Source of the DNA: Providencia sp. R33
GTDB lineage: Bacteria > Pseudomonadota > Gammaproteobacteria > Enterobacterales > Enterobacteriaceae
Direction of reading: 5' to 3'
Length of the DNA: 64,000 bases
Assembly: GCF_019343475.1 (NCBI RefSeq)
Contig: NZ_CP072453.1
Location: 2,418,001-2,482,000 of the forward strand
The position numbers and the translations under genes were made by a program. This document shows positions 30,446-41,512 of the stretch, piece after piece (positions within the stretch are counted from its first letter, which is position 1; every line of letters begins with the position of its first letter). The notes under the pieces were generated by a model. The model had not been told where the DNA came from and made no database searches. It was given only the letters and a program-made list of their open reading frames with translations.

Positions 30446-32284
30446 CTACAACGCATTCAATAAGTCATTCAGCCCTTTATTTTCTTCTTTTTTCAAGAAA
30501 TTACCAATGGCTTCTTTAGCTTGGGTGCGTAACTCATTACGCAGCAATTTCTCCACATCAAGCTGATATTGCAAACTATGCCAATTACCATAAATACGCA
30601 GTGGAATATTCATGCCTTGTAATTGCTGTACTAGGCGTGAATCCCCCGCCCAGCCACCAAAAATATTGACACCTAAATTCACATCAATACTTTCATTTGG
30701 AATATTTACACGGCCTTGGCCGTTAATATTCACCAAAGCGGATTTCGCATTCATTGATGAAATATTCATATTGCCTTTATTCAAGTAGCCTTTAACTGTG
30801 AATAATTCAACTTCTGTATAATTCCCTGTATTCACGGGTGCGTTAATTTTATTCGTCACACGGGAAATAGACTGCTGAATTAACTGCGGAATATTCAACC
30901 CATGTAATTTCGCATTTCTAAGCTCGAAATTAACAGGCCCTTGCCATTGGTTTTTCACCGCATAATCATCATAACCAACACCCGATAACGCCGCATTGAG
31001 GGAGATAATGCCGCTGAGTTTTTGTGGCATATTAAAGGCTTTTAATAACGGTGTTAAATCGATATTTTTAAAGTCGGGTTTTGCCGAAACCGTCGCTGGC
31101 ACCGCGCTATAATTTAACGTAACAGGTAATGAGAACTCCCCACCAAACGCTTTACCTTGTAATTTAGAAACCGTTAAACGCGGAGTTTGATTTTGGGCAC
31201 TAATCACCACATCATTTACCGACATTCCTCGGTAAATTAAATTGCCTACAGATAAATCAAAACTCCCTGCAAATAATTTTAACCCTGACAAATCATATCG
31301 TTGCGTATTCGCCCCTGAAATAACAGGCTTGACCCCCACACGATTATTATTTGTCTCCGCCTCAGACGTTGTCGCAGTTGGTACTGTCCCTATCAAATTA
31401 TCCAAATCTAATTTTTCAGATATTAATTCAACCGCCAGCTGCGGGATCTCACTCAGTTTTACGCTAACATTCCCTGTTAATAGGCTTTCATTGGCTTTAA
31501 TCGATAGATTAGTTAAATTCGCATTAGGCTCCTGCCCTTTGTTATATAAAAAATCTGTGGTGATTTGCCCAGATATTCCGTTTTCAGGTAAATCCACACC
31601 ACTAAGCGAATAATCAAACTGGGTTAATTGACCGCTAATTTTTTGGTTGATTGCCGATAAATCGATATCCGCACGAGTATCAAACACAAACTCTTGCTGG
31701 TTTTTATTTAAGTTACCACTGAATTTTACCGCGACTTGCTTGTCATTATTTTTTTTCAGTGACAGGTTAATATTGCGCAGGTTAAATTCATCTTTTGACG
31801 TTTGCCAAATTACTAAACTGTTAGAGATATCAATTTTTTCGATATCTAATAACCAATTGCTCTTATCAACAGAAGCAGTTTGAGAGGTAGGGCCCCCAGG
31901 TGCAATAGGGTCACTACTGTGCGCTTGAGGTTCACTTTCTGGTGTTTTACGGATAACAGCACCATCAATCACAATTTGTTCGACTGACAAACGGTGGGAA
32001 ATCAAAGGCCACAGTTCAACATCTAAACGCATATTTTCAGCGCTTAAGACAGGTTTGGATGCATTTGGTGCGGTCAGAGAGACGGGGCCTGTGATAATGC
32101 TCAACGTCGGCCAAACGTGCCAACGCATATCCCCATTAAATTCAAGTTGATAGCCACTTTTCTTCTCGACTTGCTCGACAATATAATGACGAAAATCATT
32201 CGGATTTACCAACATCACTAATGTGGTTAAACCCGCAACAATGACGACAAGTAAGATAATCAGTGTCGTTAAAAAACGTTTCAT
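30446..32284 (-). CDS. asmA: AsmA family outer membrane assembly protein
   Basis: Protein of 612 residues anchored in the inner membrane by an N-terminal helix (about residues 4-26). The rest is a long periplasmic beta-rich AsmA/Vps13-like region, a family thought to affect phospholipid transport and outer-membrane biogenesis. Typical features are VNPNDFRHYIVEQVEKKSGY just after the anchor, GDMRWHVWPTLSI, and a C-terminal AsmA domain with SGIISLNAALSG, GQGRVNIPNESIDVNL and VNIFGGWAGDSRLVQQLQGM. Genes dcd and udk are upstream in the same direction, as in E. coli. Confidence 0.93.
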   Translation of the reverse strand: MKRFLTTLIILLVVIVAGLTTLVMLVNPNDFRHYIVEQVEKKSGYQLEFNGDMRWHVWPTLSIITGPVSLTAPNASKPVLSAENMRLDVELWPLISHRLSVEQIVIDGAVIRKTPESEPQAHSSDPIAPGGPTSQTASVDKSNWLLDIEKIDISNSLVIWQTSKDEFNLRNINLSLKKNNDKQVAVKFSGNLNKNQQEFVFDTRADIDLSAINQKISGQLTQFDYSLSGVDLPENGISGQITTDFLYNKGQEPNANLTNLSIKANESLLTGNVSVKLSEIPQLAVELISEKLDLDNLIGTVPTATTSEAETNNNRVGVKPVISGANTQRYDLSGLKLFAGSFDLSVGNLIYRGMSVNDVVISAQNQTPRLTVSKLQGKAFGGEFSLPVTLNYSAVPATVSAKPDFKNIDLTPLLKAFNMPQKLSGIISLNAALSGVGYDDYAVKNQWQGPVNFELRNAKLHGLNIPQLIQQSISRVTNKINAPVNTGNYTEVELFTVKGYLNKGNMNISSMNAKSALVNINGQGRVNIPNESIDVNLGVNIFGGWAGDSRLVQQLQGMNIPLRIYGNWHSLQYQLDVEKLLRNELRTQAKEAIGNFLKKEENKGLNDLLNAL

Positions 32285-32415
32285 GCTTCCCTCTCTTAAA
32301 CTCTGCCTGCGACCATCACCAACGTGAACTCACACCATTACTTTCCCTGAAAATGGGCGAAAATTACGCCATTAAAATCCATTAATGACACAATTTCCGC
32401 GAAGTTTAGCTAATA

Positions 32416-32997
32416 TCAGTCTTCACTGATACGGCTACCAACAGCCCCTTGTTGGTTTTTATATTTTGCATCTTGGCGGCTATTATAAGGGCGGTCTGCG
32501 CTGCCCGATAATGGCTCAAAACTTAACGCCCCAATGACCATACCAGGGCGTAATGCTAATGGTAACTTACCTGAATTATAAAATTCTAGCACGATTTGCC
32601 CTTTCCAACCGGGGTCAATGCGATGCGCGGTAACGTGTACCATCAAGCCTAATCGAGCTAGTGATGAGCGACCATCAAGCCAACCCACAAGGTTATCAGG
32701 GAGCGTAACAGACTCAAGCGTCACTGCAAGTGCTAATTCCCCTGGATGTAAGAAAAATGGCTCGTCTTCGCTAAGCACTATTTCATCACTCATTACACGA
32801 TCCAAGGCAGCATTCACTTCATCTTTTGGGCCACTAAGATCGATAAATGCCGCGGTATGTCCTCGAAAAACACGAAACTGATTTCCTAAACGGACATCTG
32901 CGGTCGCACCATTGATCCGTTCAACAGGTGGGCGCGGGCTAATCACTAATTTACCATCATCCATCCATTGAATAATATCGCGGTCACAAAGACGCAT
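32416..32997 (-). CDS. dcd: dCTP deaminase
   Basis: Deaminates dCTP to dUTP, the main source of dUMP for thymidylate in enterobacteria. The 193 residues match the E. coli length. Motifs are [19 protein letters not shown], the active-site [20 protein letters not shown] (Ser-Arg and Glu-containing trimer site) and [19 protein letters not shown]. The ATG at 32995-32997 follows AAGGGGGAT; the frame extends six codons further upstream but the E. coli-like start MRLCDRDI is preferred. Probable udk-dcd-asmA operon. Confidence 0.96.
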   Translation of the reverse strand: MRLCDRDIIQWMDDGKLVISPRPPVERINGATADVRLGNQFRVFRGHTAAFIDLSGPKDEVNAALDRVMSDEIVLSEDEPFFLHPGELALAVTLESVTLPDNLVGWLDGRSSLARLGLMVHVTAHRIDPGWKGQIVLEFYNSGKLPLALRPGMVIGALSFEPLSGSADRPYNSRQDAKYKNQQGAVGSRISED

Positions 32998-33035
32998 GGC
33001 TGTATCCCCCTTCATAATGTTAGTTTCTGCCTTGA

Positions 33036-33680
33036 TTAATCTTGGCAGAATTCCCCGATCTTCGCTTTTAAGATATCAATTGCCACACGGTTTTTCCCAC
33101 CACGAGGGACAATAATATCGGCATACTGTTTCGATGGCTCAATAAACTGTAAGAACATTGGGCGAACCGTTTTATTGTATTGGTCAATCACGGAATCTAA
33201 TGTTCTGCCCCGTTCATTTACATCACGTTTAATGCGGCGCATCAAGCAAATATCGAGTGGTGTATCAACAAAAATCGAAAAATCCATCTCACCACGTAGG
33301 CGTTTATCGGTTAACAATAAAATGCCTTCAATAATAATGACTTTTTTAGGTTTAAATGTAATGGTTTTTTCTTTGCGAGTGTGAGCGACATAGTCGTATT
33401 GCGGAATTTCTACTGCTTGACCACTTTTTAGTGATCTGAGGTGTTCAAAAAGCAAACTGTGATCCATTGAGTTAGGATGATCATAGTTCACTTTAAGCCG
33501 TTCTTCCATTGGTACGTCTGCTTGATCTTTATAATAACAGTCCTCTGGAATAACACCGATATTATGATCACCGACCTTTTCTCGTAATTCACGATATAGA
33601 GTGCTTGCAATTAAGCTTTTGCCAGATGCAGAGGCTCCCGATATACCTACAATGGTACAGTGATGCGCTATGTCAGTCAT
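33036..33680 (-). CDS. udk: uridine kinase
   Basis: Phosphorylates uridine and cytidine in pyrimidine salvage. The 214 residues include the P-loop [15 protein letters not shown] near residue 14, [10 protein letters not shown] with the catalytic Asp, [10 protein letters not shown] in the nucleoside-binding region and [14 protein letters not shown] in the lid. The C-terminal [19 protein letters not shown] matches E. coli Udk. It is followed by dcd 38 bases later. Confidence 0.97.
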   Translation of the reverse strand: MTDIAHHCTIVGISGASASGKSLIASTLYRELREKVGDHNIGVIPEDCYYKDQADVPMEERLKVNYDHPNSMDHSLLFEHLRSLKSGQAVEIPQYDYVAHTRKEKTITFKPKKVIIIEGILLLTDKRLRGEMDFSIFVDTPLDICLMRRIKRDVNERGRTLDSVIDQYNKTVRPMFLQFIEPSKQYADIIVPRGGKNRVAIDILKAKIGEFCQD

Positions 33681-33862
33681 AAAATGATAACCTGGTTAAA
33701 TATTTTAGAAATGAAAATACATAACATCAAAATGTTACGTTGGCGGAATTATAGGGGGTAATGGCGTGTTGTTCCAGCGTCCCTCAACAAAGTTCGCTAA
33801 AAAAAAACGCCAATATTCGATGAAAAGCGGTGAATTTCTAATTAGCCCTTTAATCTATAGGG

Positions 33863-34819
33863 CTAAAATGGCTTTTTACCTTCTAATGCAGCAATGCGAT
33901 TTTCAATAGAGGGGTGTGTTGAAAACACAGAATCTCCTTTATTAAAAATATAGGCCGCTTTACGGTAAGCCTGCCCTGTACTGCTCTCATCATATTCATG
34001 CGTTTCGTGTTGCCCAGATATCTTTTTTAGTGCGCTGATCATCGCTTGGTTATCAGAAGTGAGATCAACCGCCGCCGCATCCGCCATGTATTCACGAGTA
34101 CGGGATAAATAAAAATACAGAATTTGCGTGATCCACGGCAACACAAAGTTCAAAACCATTAAAATCATTTGGGCTTTATTAGCCGCATTATTACGGCTTC
34201 GCCCTGCTGTACGAATAAAAATCTGACTAAATACGTTGGTTACCGTCAAAATCACGTTCGCTAAGATACCCACATACAGGGTCAGCTTCGAATCACCATG
34301 TATAATATGGCCAACTTCGTGAGCAAGAACAGCTTGTACTTCTTGGCGGTTCAGCGTTTGAAGCAGACCGCGCGTCACCCCAACCAATGCATTACGGCCA
34401 TTCCAGCCCGCAGCAAATGCATTTGGTTCATCACTTTCTAAAATATATAAACGCGGAATATAGCCCAAACTTGCACTTAAACTAAGCTCTTCAATAATAT
34501 TAAACAGCTGTTTTTCTTCTGAACTGGTGGCATTTTCTGGATTGATTTCTTTCGCATTCATCCCTGCCAACATCATTTTATGGCCCCGAAAATGAATATA
34601 AATCAATCCAAGGAATGTCAAACCTAAAACAATAAATGTCGCAACTGGCATTTCTTTTAACGTCACAAATTCCATTGCATTATCAAACAAATCTAACTGT
34701 TCATTTGGATGCGTGGCAATATCCGCTAATAACCCAATGATAAGCATAATAAAAATATAGCTCATCACCACAAAACGAGTTCGAATATTGTTTTTACGTA
34801 TGACGTTACGGAAATCCAT
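33863..34819 (-). CDS. HtpX-like M48 family membrane metalloprotease
   Basis: Membrane zinc protease of 318 residues. Two N-terminal membrane helices (about 17-35 and 60-76) precede the catalytic domain. The motif AHEVGHIIHGD (HExxH) lies near residue 166, followed by further membrane segments, and REYMADAAAVDL supplies the third zinc ligand. STHPSIENRIAAL is the typical M48 C-terminus. It resembles HtpX but is paired with lemA, a common arrangement of HtpX homologues distinct from the stress-induced enterobacterial htpX. Probably a quality-control protease; substrates unknown. Confidence 0.85.
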   Translation of the reverse strand: MDFRNVIRKNNIRTRFVVMSYIFIMLIIGLLADIATHPNEQLDLFDNAMEFVTLKEMPVATFIVLGLTFLGLIYIHFRGHKMMLAGMNAKEINPENATSSEEKQLFNIIEELSLSASLGYIPRLYILESDEPNAFAAGWNGRNALVGVTRGLLQTLNRQEVQAVLAHEVGHIIHGDSKLTLYVGILANVILTVTNVFSQIFIRTAGRSRNNAANKAQMILMVLNFVLPWITQILYFYLSRTREYMADAAAVDLTSDNQAMISALKKISGQHETHEYDESSTGQAYRKAAYIFNKGDSVFSTHPSIENRIAALEGKKPF

Positions 34820-34904
34820 AAAAATACCCTGCTTTCTATCACAGATAATTATCGGAACGCCCTAAGTTGTTCCGATAATTTTCCAAATGGCAATTAATCG
34901 ATAA

Positions 34905-35465
34905 TTAGTCGAAATTAATACGACGTGACTCTTCAGACTTAATCGTCTCTTCATCAAGACGCCAGTATTCTTTCGATATTTTTAAGCTAGGAATAATGCC
35001 AACAATAAGCGCGGCAGGCATCGATGCAATATAAGCATTGTAGGTTTCTAATGTACGGTTATAGCCGCGTTTCGCAAAAGAAAGCTTATTTTCTGAAGAT
35101 ACGATTTCTTCTTGCAGATTTGCCATGATTGCGTCAGATTTCAGTTCTGGATAAGCTTCAACTGCGACGTTAATCGCCCCGCTGCTCACCATTTTAGATA
35201 ACTCATCTTCCGCTTCACGTGCTTTATCGCCCGTTGCATTTTGAGCCTGAGTACGCAGTTCAGTAATTTTACTGAATACTTCCGTTTCATGGCTTAAATA
35301 TTTTTTTACCGTCGCAAGTAAACTATCAAACACTTTTCCGCGTCTGTCTAATTGAACTGAAATTTCAGTTTCGCTGGAAACTACGGCTTCACGTAATGCC
35401 ACGATACGGTTATAAAAATAAATAACGATCAGCACCACTACGACAATAAAAATTAAAAATTTCAT
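34905..35465 (-). CDS. lemA: LemA family protein
   Basis: Protein of 186 residues with an N-terminal membrane anchor (MKFLIFIVVVVLIVIYFYNR) followed by a coiled helical LemA domain. Conserved pieces are SSETEISVQLDRRGKVFDSL, TKYLSHE-like KKYLSHETEVFSKITELR, and SFAKRGYNRTLETYNAYI. The ATG at 35463-35465 follows AAAAGGTGATT; an upstream in-frame GTG at 35471 is less likely. It lies 85 bases upstream of the M48 protease, and the two are likely co-transcribed. LemA function is not established. Confidence 0.9.
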   Translation of the reverse strand: MKFLIFIVVVVLIVIYFYNRIVALREAVVSSETEISVQLDRRGKVFDSLLATVKKYLSHETEVFSKITELRTQAQNATGDKAREAEDELSKMVSSGAINVAVEAYPELKSDAIMANLQEEIVSSENKLSFAKRGYNRTLETYNAYIASMPAALIVGIIPSLKISKEYWRLDEETIKSEESRRINFD

Positions 35466-35608
35466 AATCACCTTTTAGGGCTTACCCATAGGAAAAGAAT
35501 TCATCAACAACAATATTGTTTTATTCTACGCTATCCTTTCTCAATATAGAAACAATCCACGGATAAATCAGAAAAAGGGAAATTGAGAGTGCAGAGATCA
35601 CTATGCAT

Positions 35609-35643
35609 AAAAAAGGCTATTTAATGTTAAACACTAAATAGCC
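35609..35643 (-). terminator. Rho-independent terminator of mrp
   Basis: Stem GGCTATTTA pairing with TAAATAGCC around an 11-nt loop; on the minus strand a T run follows. It lies 20 bases after the mrp stop codon. Confidence 0.8.
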
Positions 35644-35662
35644 CCTATTGAATTACGCTAAA

Positions 35663-36775
35663 TTACACCGCACGGAATGAAATTTCCGTTGGGATTTTAT
35701 CCCCTTCCCAATACATTAATGCAGAAATACCCGATGCGATTTCACGGTAAATATCCGCAAATTCACCTTCAGGGTCGCGCATAACGGTCGGCTGACCGCG
35801 GTCGAGGTCTTCACGCAGAGAAATGTGCAGCGGAACTTGGCCTAACAGTTTCGTGTTGTATTTCTCAGCCAGTTTTTCTGCACCACCAGTACCGAAAATT
35901 GGCTCAACATGGCCACAATTACTGCAAATGTGCGCGCTCATATTTTCGATAACACCTAACACTGGCACATTCACTTTCTTAAACATCACAATACCTTTCA
36001 TGGCATCAACCAGGGCGATATCTTGTGGTGTTGTCACCACAACCGCACCTGTTACAGGGATGTTTTGTGACAGTGTTAATTGGATATCACCCGTTCCCGG
36101 TGGCATATCGATAACTAAATAGTCTAAATCTGGCCATAAGGTATCTTGCAGCATTTGCATTAATGCCTTACTTGCCATCGGGCCACGCCAGACCATCGCG
36201 TTATCGTCAGTGACTAAATAACCGATTGAGTTAGTCGCTAAACCATATGCCATAATTGGCGCCATGTGCTGGCCATCAGGAGACGTTGGGCGCTCTAATG
36301 TTGTGCCTAGCATATTTGGAATCGACGGGCCATAAATGTCCGCATCAAGGATACCGACTTTCGCCCCTTCTTGCGCCAGTGCTAACGCGAGGTTGACGGA
36401 AGTGCTGGATTTCCCCACGCCGCCTTTACCTGAACTCACCGCCAGAATATTGCGCACACCCTTGATGCCTGGTAAATCGTTCGCGCGTTTTAGCGTTGTC
36501 ACATCGTGGCGTAATTTCCATTCAACTGCGTGAGCGCCAGTGAGTTGTTTTAGCTCTGCCGTTTTTTCGCTAATCAGCGTTTGGAAAGGACCTTTCCAAA
36601 CAAATGGCATGACTAATTCGACGTGCAGCACATTGTCTAACATCGCACAATGGTGTAACGCTTTGATAGAAATCAGATTACGTTGCAGCGTTGGGTGTGT
36701 AAATGAAGCCAAAACTTTGGAGACTTGTTCAGTCAGCAGTTCTGGTTTGTTCTGCTCGGGGGATTTATCGTTCAT
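35663..36775 (-). CDS. mrp: iron-sulfur cluster carrier ATPase Mrp/ApbC
   Basis: P-loop ATPase of 370 residues in the Mrp/NBP35 family that carries Fe-S clusters to apo-proteins. An N-terminal MIP18-like domain (about 1-90) precedes the deviant Walker A AVSSGKGGVGKSSTSVNLA near residue 110. Switch I is DADIYGPSIPNMLG and switch II is YLVIDMPPGTGD. The cluster-binding CxxC is HICSNCGH near residue 285. Gene divergent from metG, as in E. coli. Confidence 0.95.
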   Translation of the reverse strand: MNDKSPEQNKPELLTEQVSKVLASFTHPTLQRNLISIKALHHCAMLDNVLHVELVMPFVWKGPFQTLISEKTAELKQLTGAHAVEWKLRHDVTTLKRANDLPGIKGVRNILAVSSGKGGVGKSSTSVNLALALAQEGAKVGILDADIYGPSIPNMLGTTLERPTSPDGQHMAPIMAYGLATNSIGYLVTDDNAMVWRGPMASKALMQMLQDTLWPDLDYLVIDMPPGTGDIQLTLSQNIPVTGAVVVTTPQDIALVDAMKGIVMFKKVNVPVLGVIENMSAHICSNCGHVEPIFGTGGAEKLAEKYNTKLLGQVPLHISLREDLDRGQPTVMRDPEGEFADIYREIASGISALMYWEGDKIPTEISFRAV

Positions 36776-37042
36776 CCCGGCTCCTTTATTTATATTTTTG
36801 AACTATAGATATCCTATATAACTCGATAAACTACCTGAGATTAGACGGATATACTTTGACTGAGGTTAATCATAACAGAGAACACGAAAAATAGTGATTG
36901 CCAAGCGCAGGAAAAGCCACGAAGAGGCAAAAATTTCTTTTTCCAACAAATTTCCAATTAATCTTTTATACCCCTAGCAGCGATGGTTTTGATCGGTTAA
37001 CATCAAAGACCCTTTTCAAATAATGGAAGTAAGAAAGTTACT

Positions 37043-39070
37043 ATGTCTCAAGTCGCGAATAAATTACTGGTAACCTGTGCGTTACCCTATGCTAACGGTT
37101 CAATCCATCTTGGTCATATCCTGGAACACATTCAGGCTGATATTTGGGTCCGTTATCAGCGAATGCGCGGCAAAGAGGTTCATTTTATCTGTGCCGACGA
37201 CGCGCACGGAACGCCAATTATGCTTAAAGCACAACAGCTGGGTGTCACACCTGAAGCTATGATTGCAGAAGTGAGCCAAGAACATCAGAACGATTTTGCG
37301 GGTTTTTCCATTAGCTATGATAATTATCACTCCACACACAGTGAAGAAAATAAAGAGTTATCAGAACTGATTTATGGAAAACTGAAAAATAACGGTTTTA
37401 TTAAAAATCGCACTATTTCTCAGCTTTTCGACCCAGAAAAAGGCATGTTCTTACCAGACCGCTTCGTTAAAGGCACTTGCCCGAAATGTAAAGCAGAAGA
37501 CCAATACGGTGATAACTGTGAGGTGTGTAGCGCAACCTACAGCCCAACAGAATTAATCAACCCACGTTCGGTCATCTCTGGTGCAACGCCTGTAATGCGT
37601 GATTCAGAGCACTTTTTCTTTGATTTACCTGCATTTAGCGACATGCTACAAGCATGGACTCGCTCAGGCGCACTGCAAGAGCAAGTGGCGAATAAAATGC
37701 AAGAATGGTTCGAATCTGGCCTGCAACAGTGGGATATTACCCGTGATGCACCGTATTTCGGCTTTGAAATCCCAGATGCACCGGGCAAATATTTCTACGT
37801 CTGGTTGGATGCACCAATTGGTTACATGGGTTCATTTAAAAACCTGTGTGATAAACGCGGTGACCTGAATTTCGATGAGTTTTGGAATAAAGATTCGAAA
37901 ACGGACCTTTACCACTTTATCGGTAAAGATATCGTTTATTTCCACAGCCTGTTCTGGCCTGCGATGTTAGAAGGCAGCCAATTCCGTAAACCAACTAACC
38001 TATTTGTCCATGGTTATGTCACGGTTAACGGAGCAAAAATGTCTAAATCCCGTGGTACATTTATCACTGCACGCTCGTATTTAGACCATTTAGATGCAGA
38101 CTGCTTACGTTATTACTACGCAGCAAAACTGTCTTCACGTATCGATGATATCGATTTAAACCTTGAAGACTTCGTTCAGCGCGTCAATAGCGATATCGTG
38201 AACAAAGTGGTTAACTTAGCTTCTCGTAACGCAGGCTTTATTGCTAAACGCTTTGATGGCAAGTTATCTACAAACTTAGCAGAGCCTGAGCTATATCAGC
38301 AATTTGTTGATGCGGCAAAAGTCATCGGTGAAGATTTTAGCAATCGTGAATACAATAAAGCGATCCGCGAAATTATGGCATTAGCTGATATCGCTAATCG
38401 TTATGTTGATGAAAAAGCCCCTTGGGTGGTTGCTAAACAAGAAGGCAAAGACCAAGAGCTGCAAGATATCTGCTCAATGGGTATTAACCTGTTCCGCATC
38501 CTGATGACTTACCTGAAGCCAGTTTTACCGGGTCTGACCAAACGTACAGAAGCGTTCTTAAATACTGAACTGTCTTGGGATGCGATTAGCACACCATTAC
38601 TTGACCACAATGTTGCACCTTTCAAAGCTCTGTTTAACCGCATTGAAATGACAAAAGTGGATTTAATGGTTGAGGCATCAAAAGAAAGTATCAAGCCAAT
38701 CCAGCAAGTAACTGGCCCGCTGGCTGATGACCCAATCCAAGATACAATCACCTTTGATGATTTTGCAAAAATCGATCTGCGAATTGCGCTAATCAAACAC
38801 GCTGATTTTGTTGAGGGTTCGGACAAGCTACTGAAATTACAGTTAGATATCGGTGGCGAGACGCGCCAAGTGTTCTCAGGTATCCGTTCTGCCTATCCAG
38901 ATCCAAAAGCGTTGGAAGGCCGTTTAACGGTGATGGTCGCTAACCTTGCACCTCGTAAAATGCGCTTTGGTATTTCCGAAGGTATGGTCATGGCAGCAGG
39001 CCCTGGTGGTAAAGATATTTATCTGCTCAGCCCTGATAGCGGCGCACAACCGGGCATGCAAGTTAAGTAA
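37043..39070 (+). CDS. metG: methionyl-tRNA synthetase
   Basis: Class I aminoacyl-tRNA synthetase of 675 residues charging tRNA-Met. The HIGH motif appears as GSIHLGH near residue 20, and KMSKS as [12 protein letters not shown] near residue 334. The knuckle domain has a four-cysteine zinc site (CPKC and CEVC, about 146-162). After the anticodon-binding helical domain, a C-terminal tRNA-binding dimerisation domain (about 575-675) starts at [14 protein letters not shown]. Start ATG at 37043. Confidence 0.98.
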   Translation: MSQVANKLLVTCALPYANGSIHLGHILEHIQADIWVRYQRMRGKEVHFICADDAHGTPIMLKAQQLGVTPEAMIAEVSQEHQNDFAGFSISYDNYHSTHSEENKELSELIYGKLKNNGFIKNRTISQLFDPEKGMFLPDRFVKGTCPKCKAEDQYGDNCEVCSATYSPTELINPRSVISGATPVMRDSEHFFFDLPAFSDMLQAWTRSGALQEQVANKMQEWFESGLQQWDITRDAPYFGFEIPDAPGKYFYVWLDAPIGYMGSFKNLCDKRGDLNFDEFWNKDSKTDLYHFIGKDIVYFHSLFWPAMLEGSQFRKPTNLFVHGYVTVNGAKMSKSRGTFITARSYLDHLDADCLRYYYAAKLSSRIDDIDLNLEDFVQRVNSDIVNKVVNLASRNAGFIAKRFDGKLSTNLAEPELYQQFVDAAKVIGEDFSNREYNKAIREIMALADIANRYVDEKAPWVVAKQEGKDQELQDICSMGINLFRILMTYLKPVLPGLTKRTEAFLNTELSWDAISTPLLDHNVAPFKALFNRIEMTKVDLMVEASKESIKPIQQVTGPLADDPIQDTITFDDFAKIDLRIALIKHADFVEGSDKLLKLQLDIGGETRQVFSGIRSAYPDPKALEGRLTVMVANLAPRKMRFGISEGMVMAAGPGGKDIYLLSPDSGAQPGMQVK

Positions 39071-39103
39071 CACCTATATTCGCATCTATTAATTAAACGC
39101 TAT

Positions 39104-39147
39104 AACAACCCTAATACTTATATACTAAGTCATTAGGGTTGTTTTCT
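39104..39147. terminator. Bidirectional terminator between metG and the ATP-grasp gene
   Basis: Stem AACAACCCTAAT pairing with ATTAGGGTTGTT around a 16-nt loop, followed by TTCT on the plus strand. It lies between convergent genes. Confidence 0.78.
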
Positions 39148-39158
39148 ATCCTCAAATG

Positions 39159-40370
39159 TTACTCAATATACTCAATTTTTATTTGCTGTAAGTTGCTCTC
39201 CACCGAAGTAATAACCTCTTCCGCGCAAGTTCCATAAACTACGATGTAACCAAGACGGCTATAACTATCTTTAAGGGCTTTAGCATCAATAGGAGTCGAA
39301 ACAAATTTGTATAGTAATGATGGTGATAACACCAGCGCTGTAGAAATCGTTTTAATCGTTCCTAATTTTGTAGGTGTTATAAAACGGATTGAGGCAAATC
39401 GATTTTCAACAACAGATTGCGGTATATATGACATCTCCTTCACATGCAGCGATAAATAACATTCAACTAAACTAAAACCTGTTACGTTCTCACAAAGGTT
39501 ATCAATCATCCCTCCCGCAACTCTTGGGTTTATTTCAATTAACCTGATTTTATTATTATCGATTTTAAACTCAACATGGGCAACAGTATGTGATAATCCA
39601 AGTCGGTTTAACCAGCCAACAATTGTCTTCTCTATTTCATTTTTTAATTCCAATTCACAAGGGAAATTATGTCCTATTTCTACAGCATATTTCCCTTGCG
39701 TAGTGATTTTTTCAGTTATGCCTAAAACTTCCCATTGGTTTAATACAATATCCCAATACACTTCAGCACTGTATTCACGACCTTGAATAAACTCTTCAAT
39801 TAAATAATATGATGATAATTTATAACCTCGATTATTAATTCGAAAATCTATTAGTTCTGTAACGGCAATATTAGCCTCTTCAATACTAGAACAAATCGTC
39901 ACCTTACTACTACCACTATCATCACAAGGTTTGATAACTAAGGGAAATGCAAACTCTGAAAAATCTATATTGTCTTCAATCTGACAGACTTTAAATTTAA
40001 CGTTTTCTTCGTTATTAGAAAGTATTTCTCGCGATATATTTTTATATCGACACGAAACCAAAGCTTTAATACTTGGGGATGGCAAACCTAGGGCATGAGA
40101 TACCGCTGCCGCCGTCACTAAACGATAGTCATCAAATGCCACGACTCCGACTGTGTTATACTGCATTGCTTTATGTAAAATAGAAACCATGCAGTTTGTA
40201 TTTAACTCAATAATATCATCGACATACAATGTCGGATTATCTGGTATCTGTCGATAAAATGCATATTCCTTAGTGAATAATACCGTATGATAACCTAAAC
40301 GCTTGGCAATTTTTAACGCACTAACTCCTGTGCCTGATATATTACACTCAACAAAAACTATCGTTTTCAT
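39159..40370 (-). CDS. ATP-grasp carboxylate-amine ligase family protein
   Basis: Unrecognised ATP-grasp enzyme of 403 residues. ATP-grasp ligases activate a carboxylate as acyl phosphate and join it to an amine or thiol. The N-terminal pre-ATP-grasp domain has KTIVFVECNISGTG. The nucleotide-binding segments are FPLVIKPCDDSGSSKVTIC (about 142-160) and YYLIEEFIQGREYSAEVYWD. The metal-binding end is HVEFKIDNNKIRLIEINPRV, followed by AGG. The pattern resembles BacD-type L-amino acid ligases more than primary-metabolism enzymes. Third gene of a minus-strand operon; its start overlaps the carrier gene by 23 bases and AAAAGGAATAA precedes it. The product is not predictable from sequence. Confidence 0.75.
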   Translation of the reverse strand: MKTIVFVECNISGTGVSALKIAKRLGYHTVLFTKEYAFYRQIPDNPTLYVDDIIELNTNCMVSILHKAMQYNTVGVVAFDDYRLVTAAAVSHALGLPSPSIKALVSCRYKNISREILSNNEENVKFKVCQIEDNIDFSEFAFPLVIKPCDDSGSSKVTICSSIEEANIAVTELIDFRINNRGYKLSSYYLIEEFIQGREYSAEVYWDIVLNQWEVLGITEKITTQGKYAVEIGHNFPCELELKNEIEKTIVGWLNRLGLSHTVAHVEFKIDNNKIRLIEINPRVAGGMIDNLCENVTGFSLVECYLSLHVKEMSYIPQSVVENRFASIRFITPTKLGTIKTISTALVLSPSLLYKFVSTPIDAKALKDSYSRLGYIVVYGTCAEEVITSVESNLQQIKIEYIE

Positions 40371-41508
40371 ATTTATTCCTTTTAATTAAAAAATGCTCAA
40401 ACCCGAATAAAAATATAAGTAATATTATAATAAAAAAAGGCAATACATAATTTAATTGATATAGCTCTGATATAAGACCAAAATAAGCACCACATGATTC
40501 TGCAATACCCCAGAAAAAAACGCATAAAGATAATGACATTTTTTTATTTTCAAATGGGCATTTAATAATAGAAAGGCTATTATTATACGGGCTCCAAACT
40601 AACTCGCATAAAGAAAATAAGCCAATTAATAGATATAAATTTATCGATGAATTAAAATCCAAAAAAAATAGAACGCTTACTGTTAACAACAAACTTATTT
40701 TATAAACTATGTTTTGAGTCAACAGATTTTTCTTGGCTAAAAAATTTGTCATTTTCATTTGTAGAGTAATAATAACCCCTGCATTTAAAGCGAAAAGTAA
40801 TGAAACTGAAATATACTCCATTTCCATCTTAGAATATAACTCATAGTGATATGCAAGATTCCTTAGTATCACACCTATCATGAAAAAAGAAACAGCACTA
40901 TACAAAACAAAAACACACCACTCACTAAAGCTTGTAGATACTCTTATTTTATCATTATTACTTTTATTATATTTTTCATTATTTTTTACTCCCACTAAAT
41001 ATATAGCTGAAAGAAACATAATTAATGCAGGGAATAAAATAACACCAGAATATAATTTATTGTAAAAAAACTCGCCTAAAACACCACCTAATGCTGAAGA
41101 TATATTAACGATAACATTTAAAATAGAAAAATTTTTCATCCTATTTGAATGCAAAGAATTTTCAGCCAAATACAAACTAGTACATATATTTGCAATTGAA
41201 AACCCTGCACCTATAATTGCAGAAAAAATAATAAATGAGCTGAAATTACTTAAAAGGTAGGTCATAGCTATCGCTAATGATGTTAGTAAATATCTCATAA
41301 TGAATGTTATCTTATAGCCTAGAGAAAAAATAATATAGTGTGAAAGCAAAGAAAAACCTCTACTTACAAATAAGAATACAAATAATACAATTGCAATATC
41401 TTCTTTTATAAGTTCTTTATAGTTCAATAAATAAAGAGAGTAGAAAGGTAAAAAACTATAAAACGAAACACCAGATAAAAACCTTGGCGCTAATATTTTA
41501 TTTTTCAT
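40348..41508 (-). CDS. MFS transporter of the aldolase/ATP-grasp cassette
   Basis: Polytopic inner-membrane protein of 386 residues with about 11-12 hydrophobic helices and a basic central loop near residues 170-190. It is very rich in Phe, Leu, Ile and Asn. The first helices carry FLSGVSFYSFLPFYSLYLLN, typical of MFS set-up, but no family-specific motif is clear. Codon use is much more AT-rich than that of neighbouring metG and cdd, suggesting acquisition. Its position between the PLP enzyme (4 bases upstream) and the ATP-grasp gene (overlap) suggests it exports the cassette's product. Confidence 0.75.
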   Translation of the reverse strand: MKNKILAPRFLSGVSFYSFLPFYSLYLLNYKELIKEDIAIVLFVFLFVSRGFSLLSHYIIFSLGYKITFIMRYLLTSLAIAMTYLLSNFSSFIIFSAIIGAGFSIANICTSLYLAENSLHSNRMKNFSILNVIVNISSALGGVLGEFFYNKLYSGVILFPALIMFLSAIYLVGVKNNEKYNKSNNDKIRVSTSFSEWCVFVLYSAVSFFMIGVILRNLAYHYELYSKMEMEYISVSLLFALNAGVIITLQMKMTNFLAKKNLLTQNIVYKISLLLTVSVLFFLDFNSSINLYLLIGLFSLCELVWSPYNNSLSIIKCPFENKKMSLSLCVFFWGIAESCGAYFGLISELYQLNYVLPFFIIILLIFLFGFEHFLIKRNKYENDSFC

Positions 41509-41512
41509 ATTT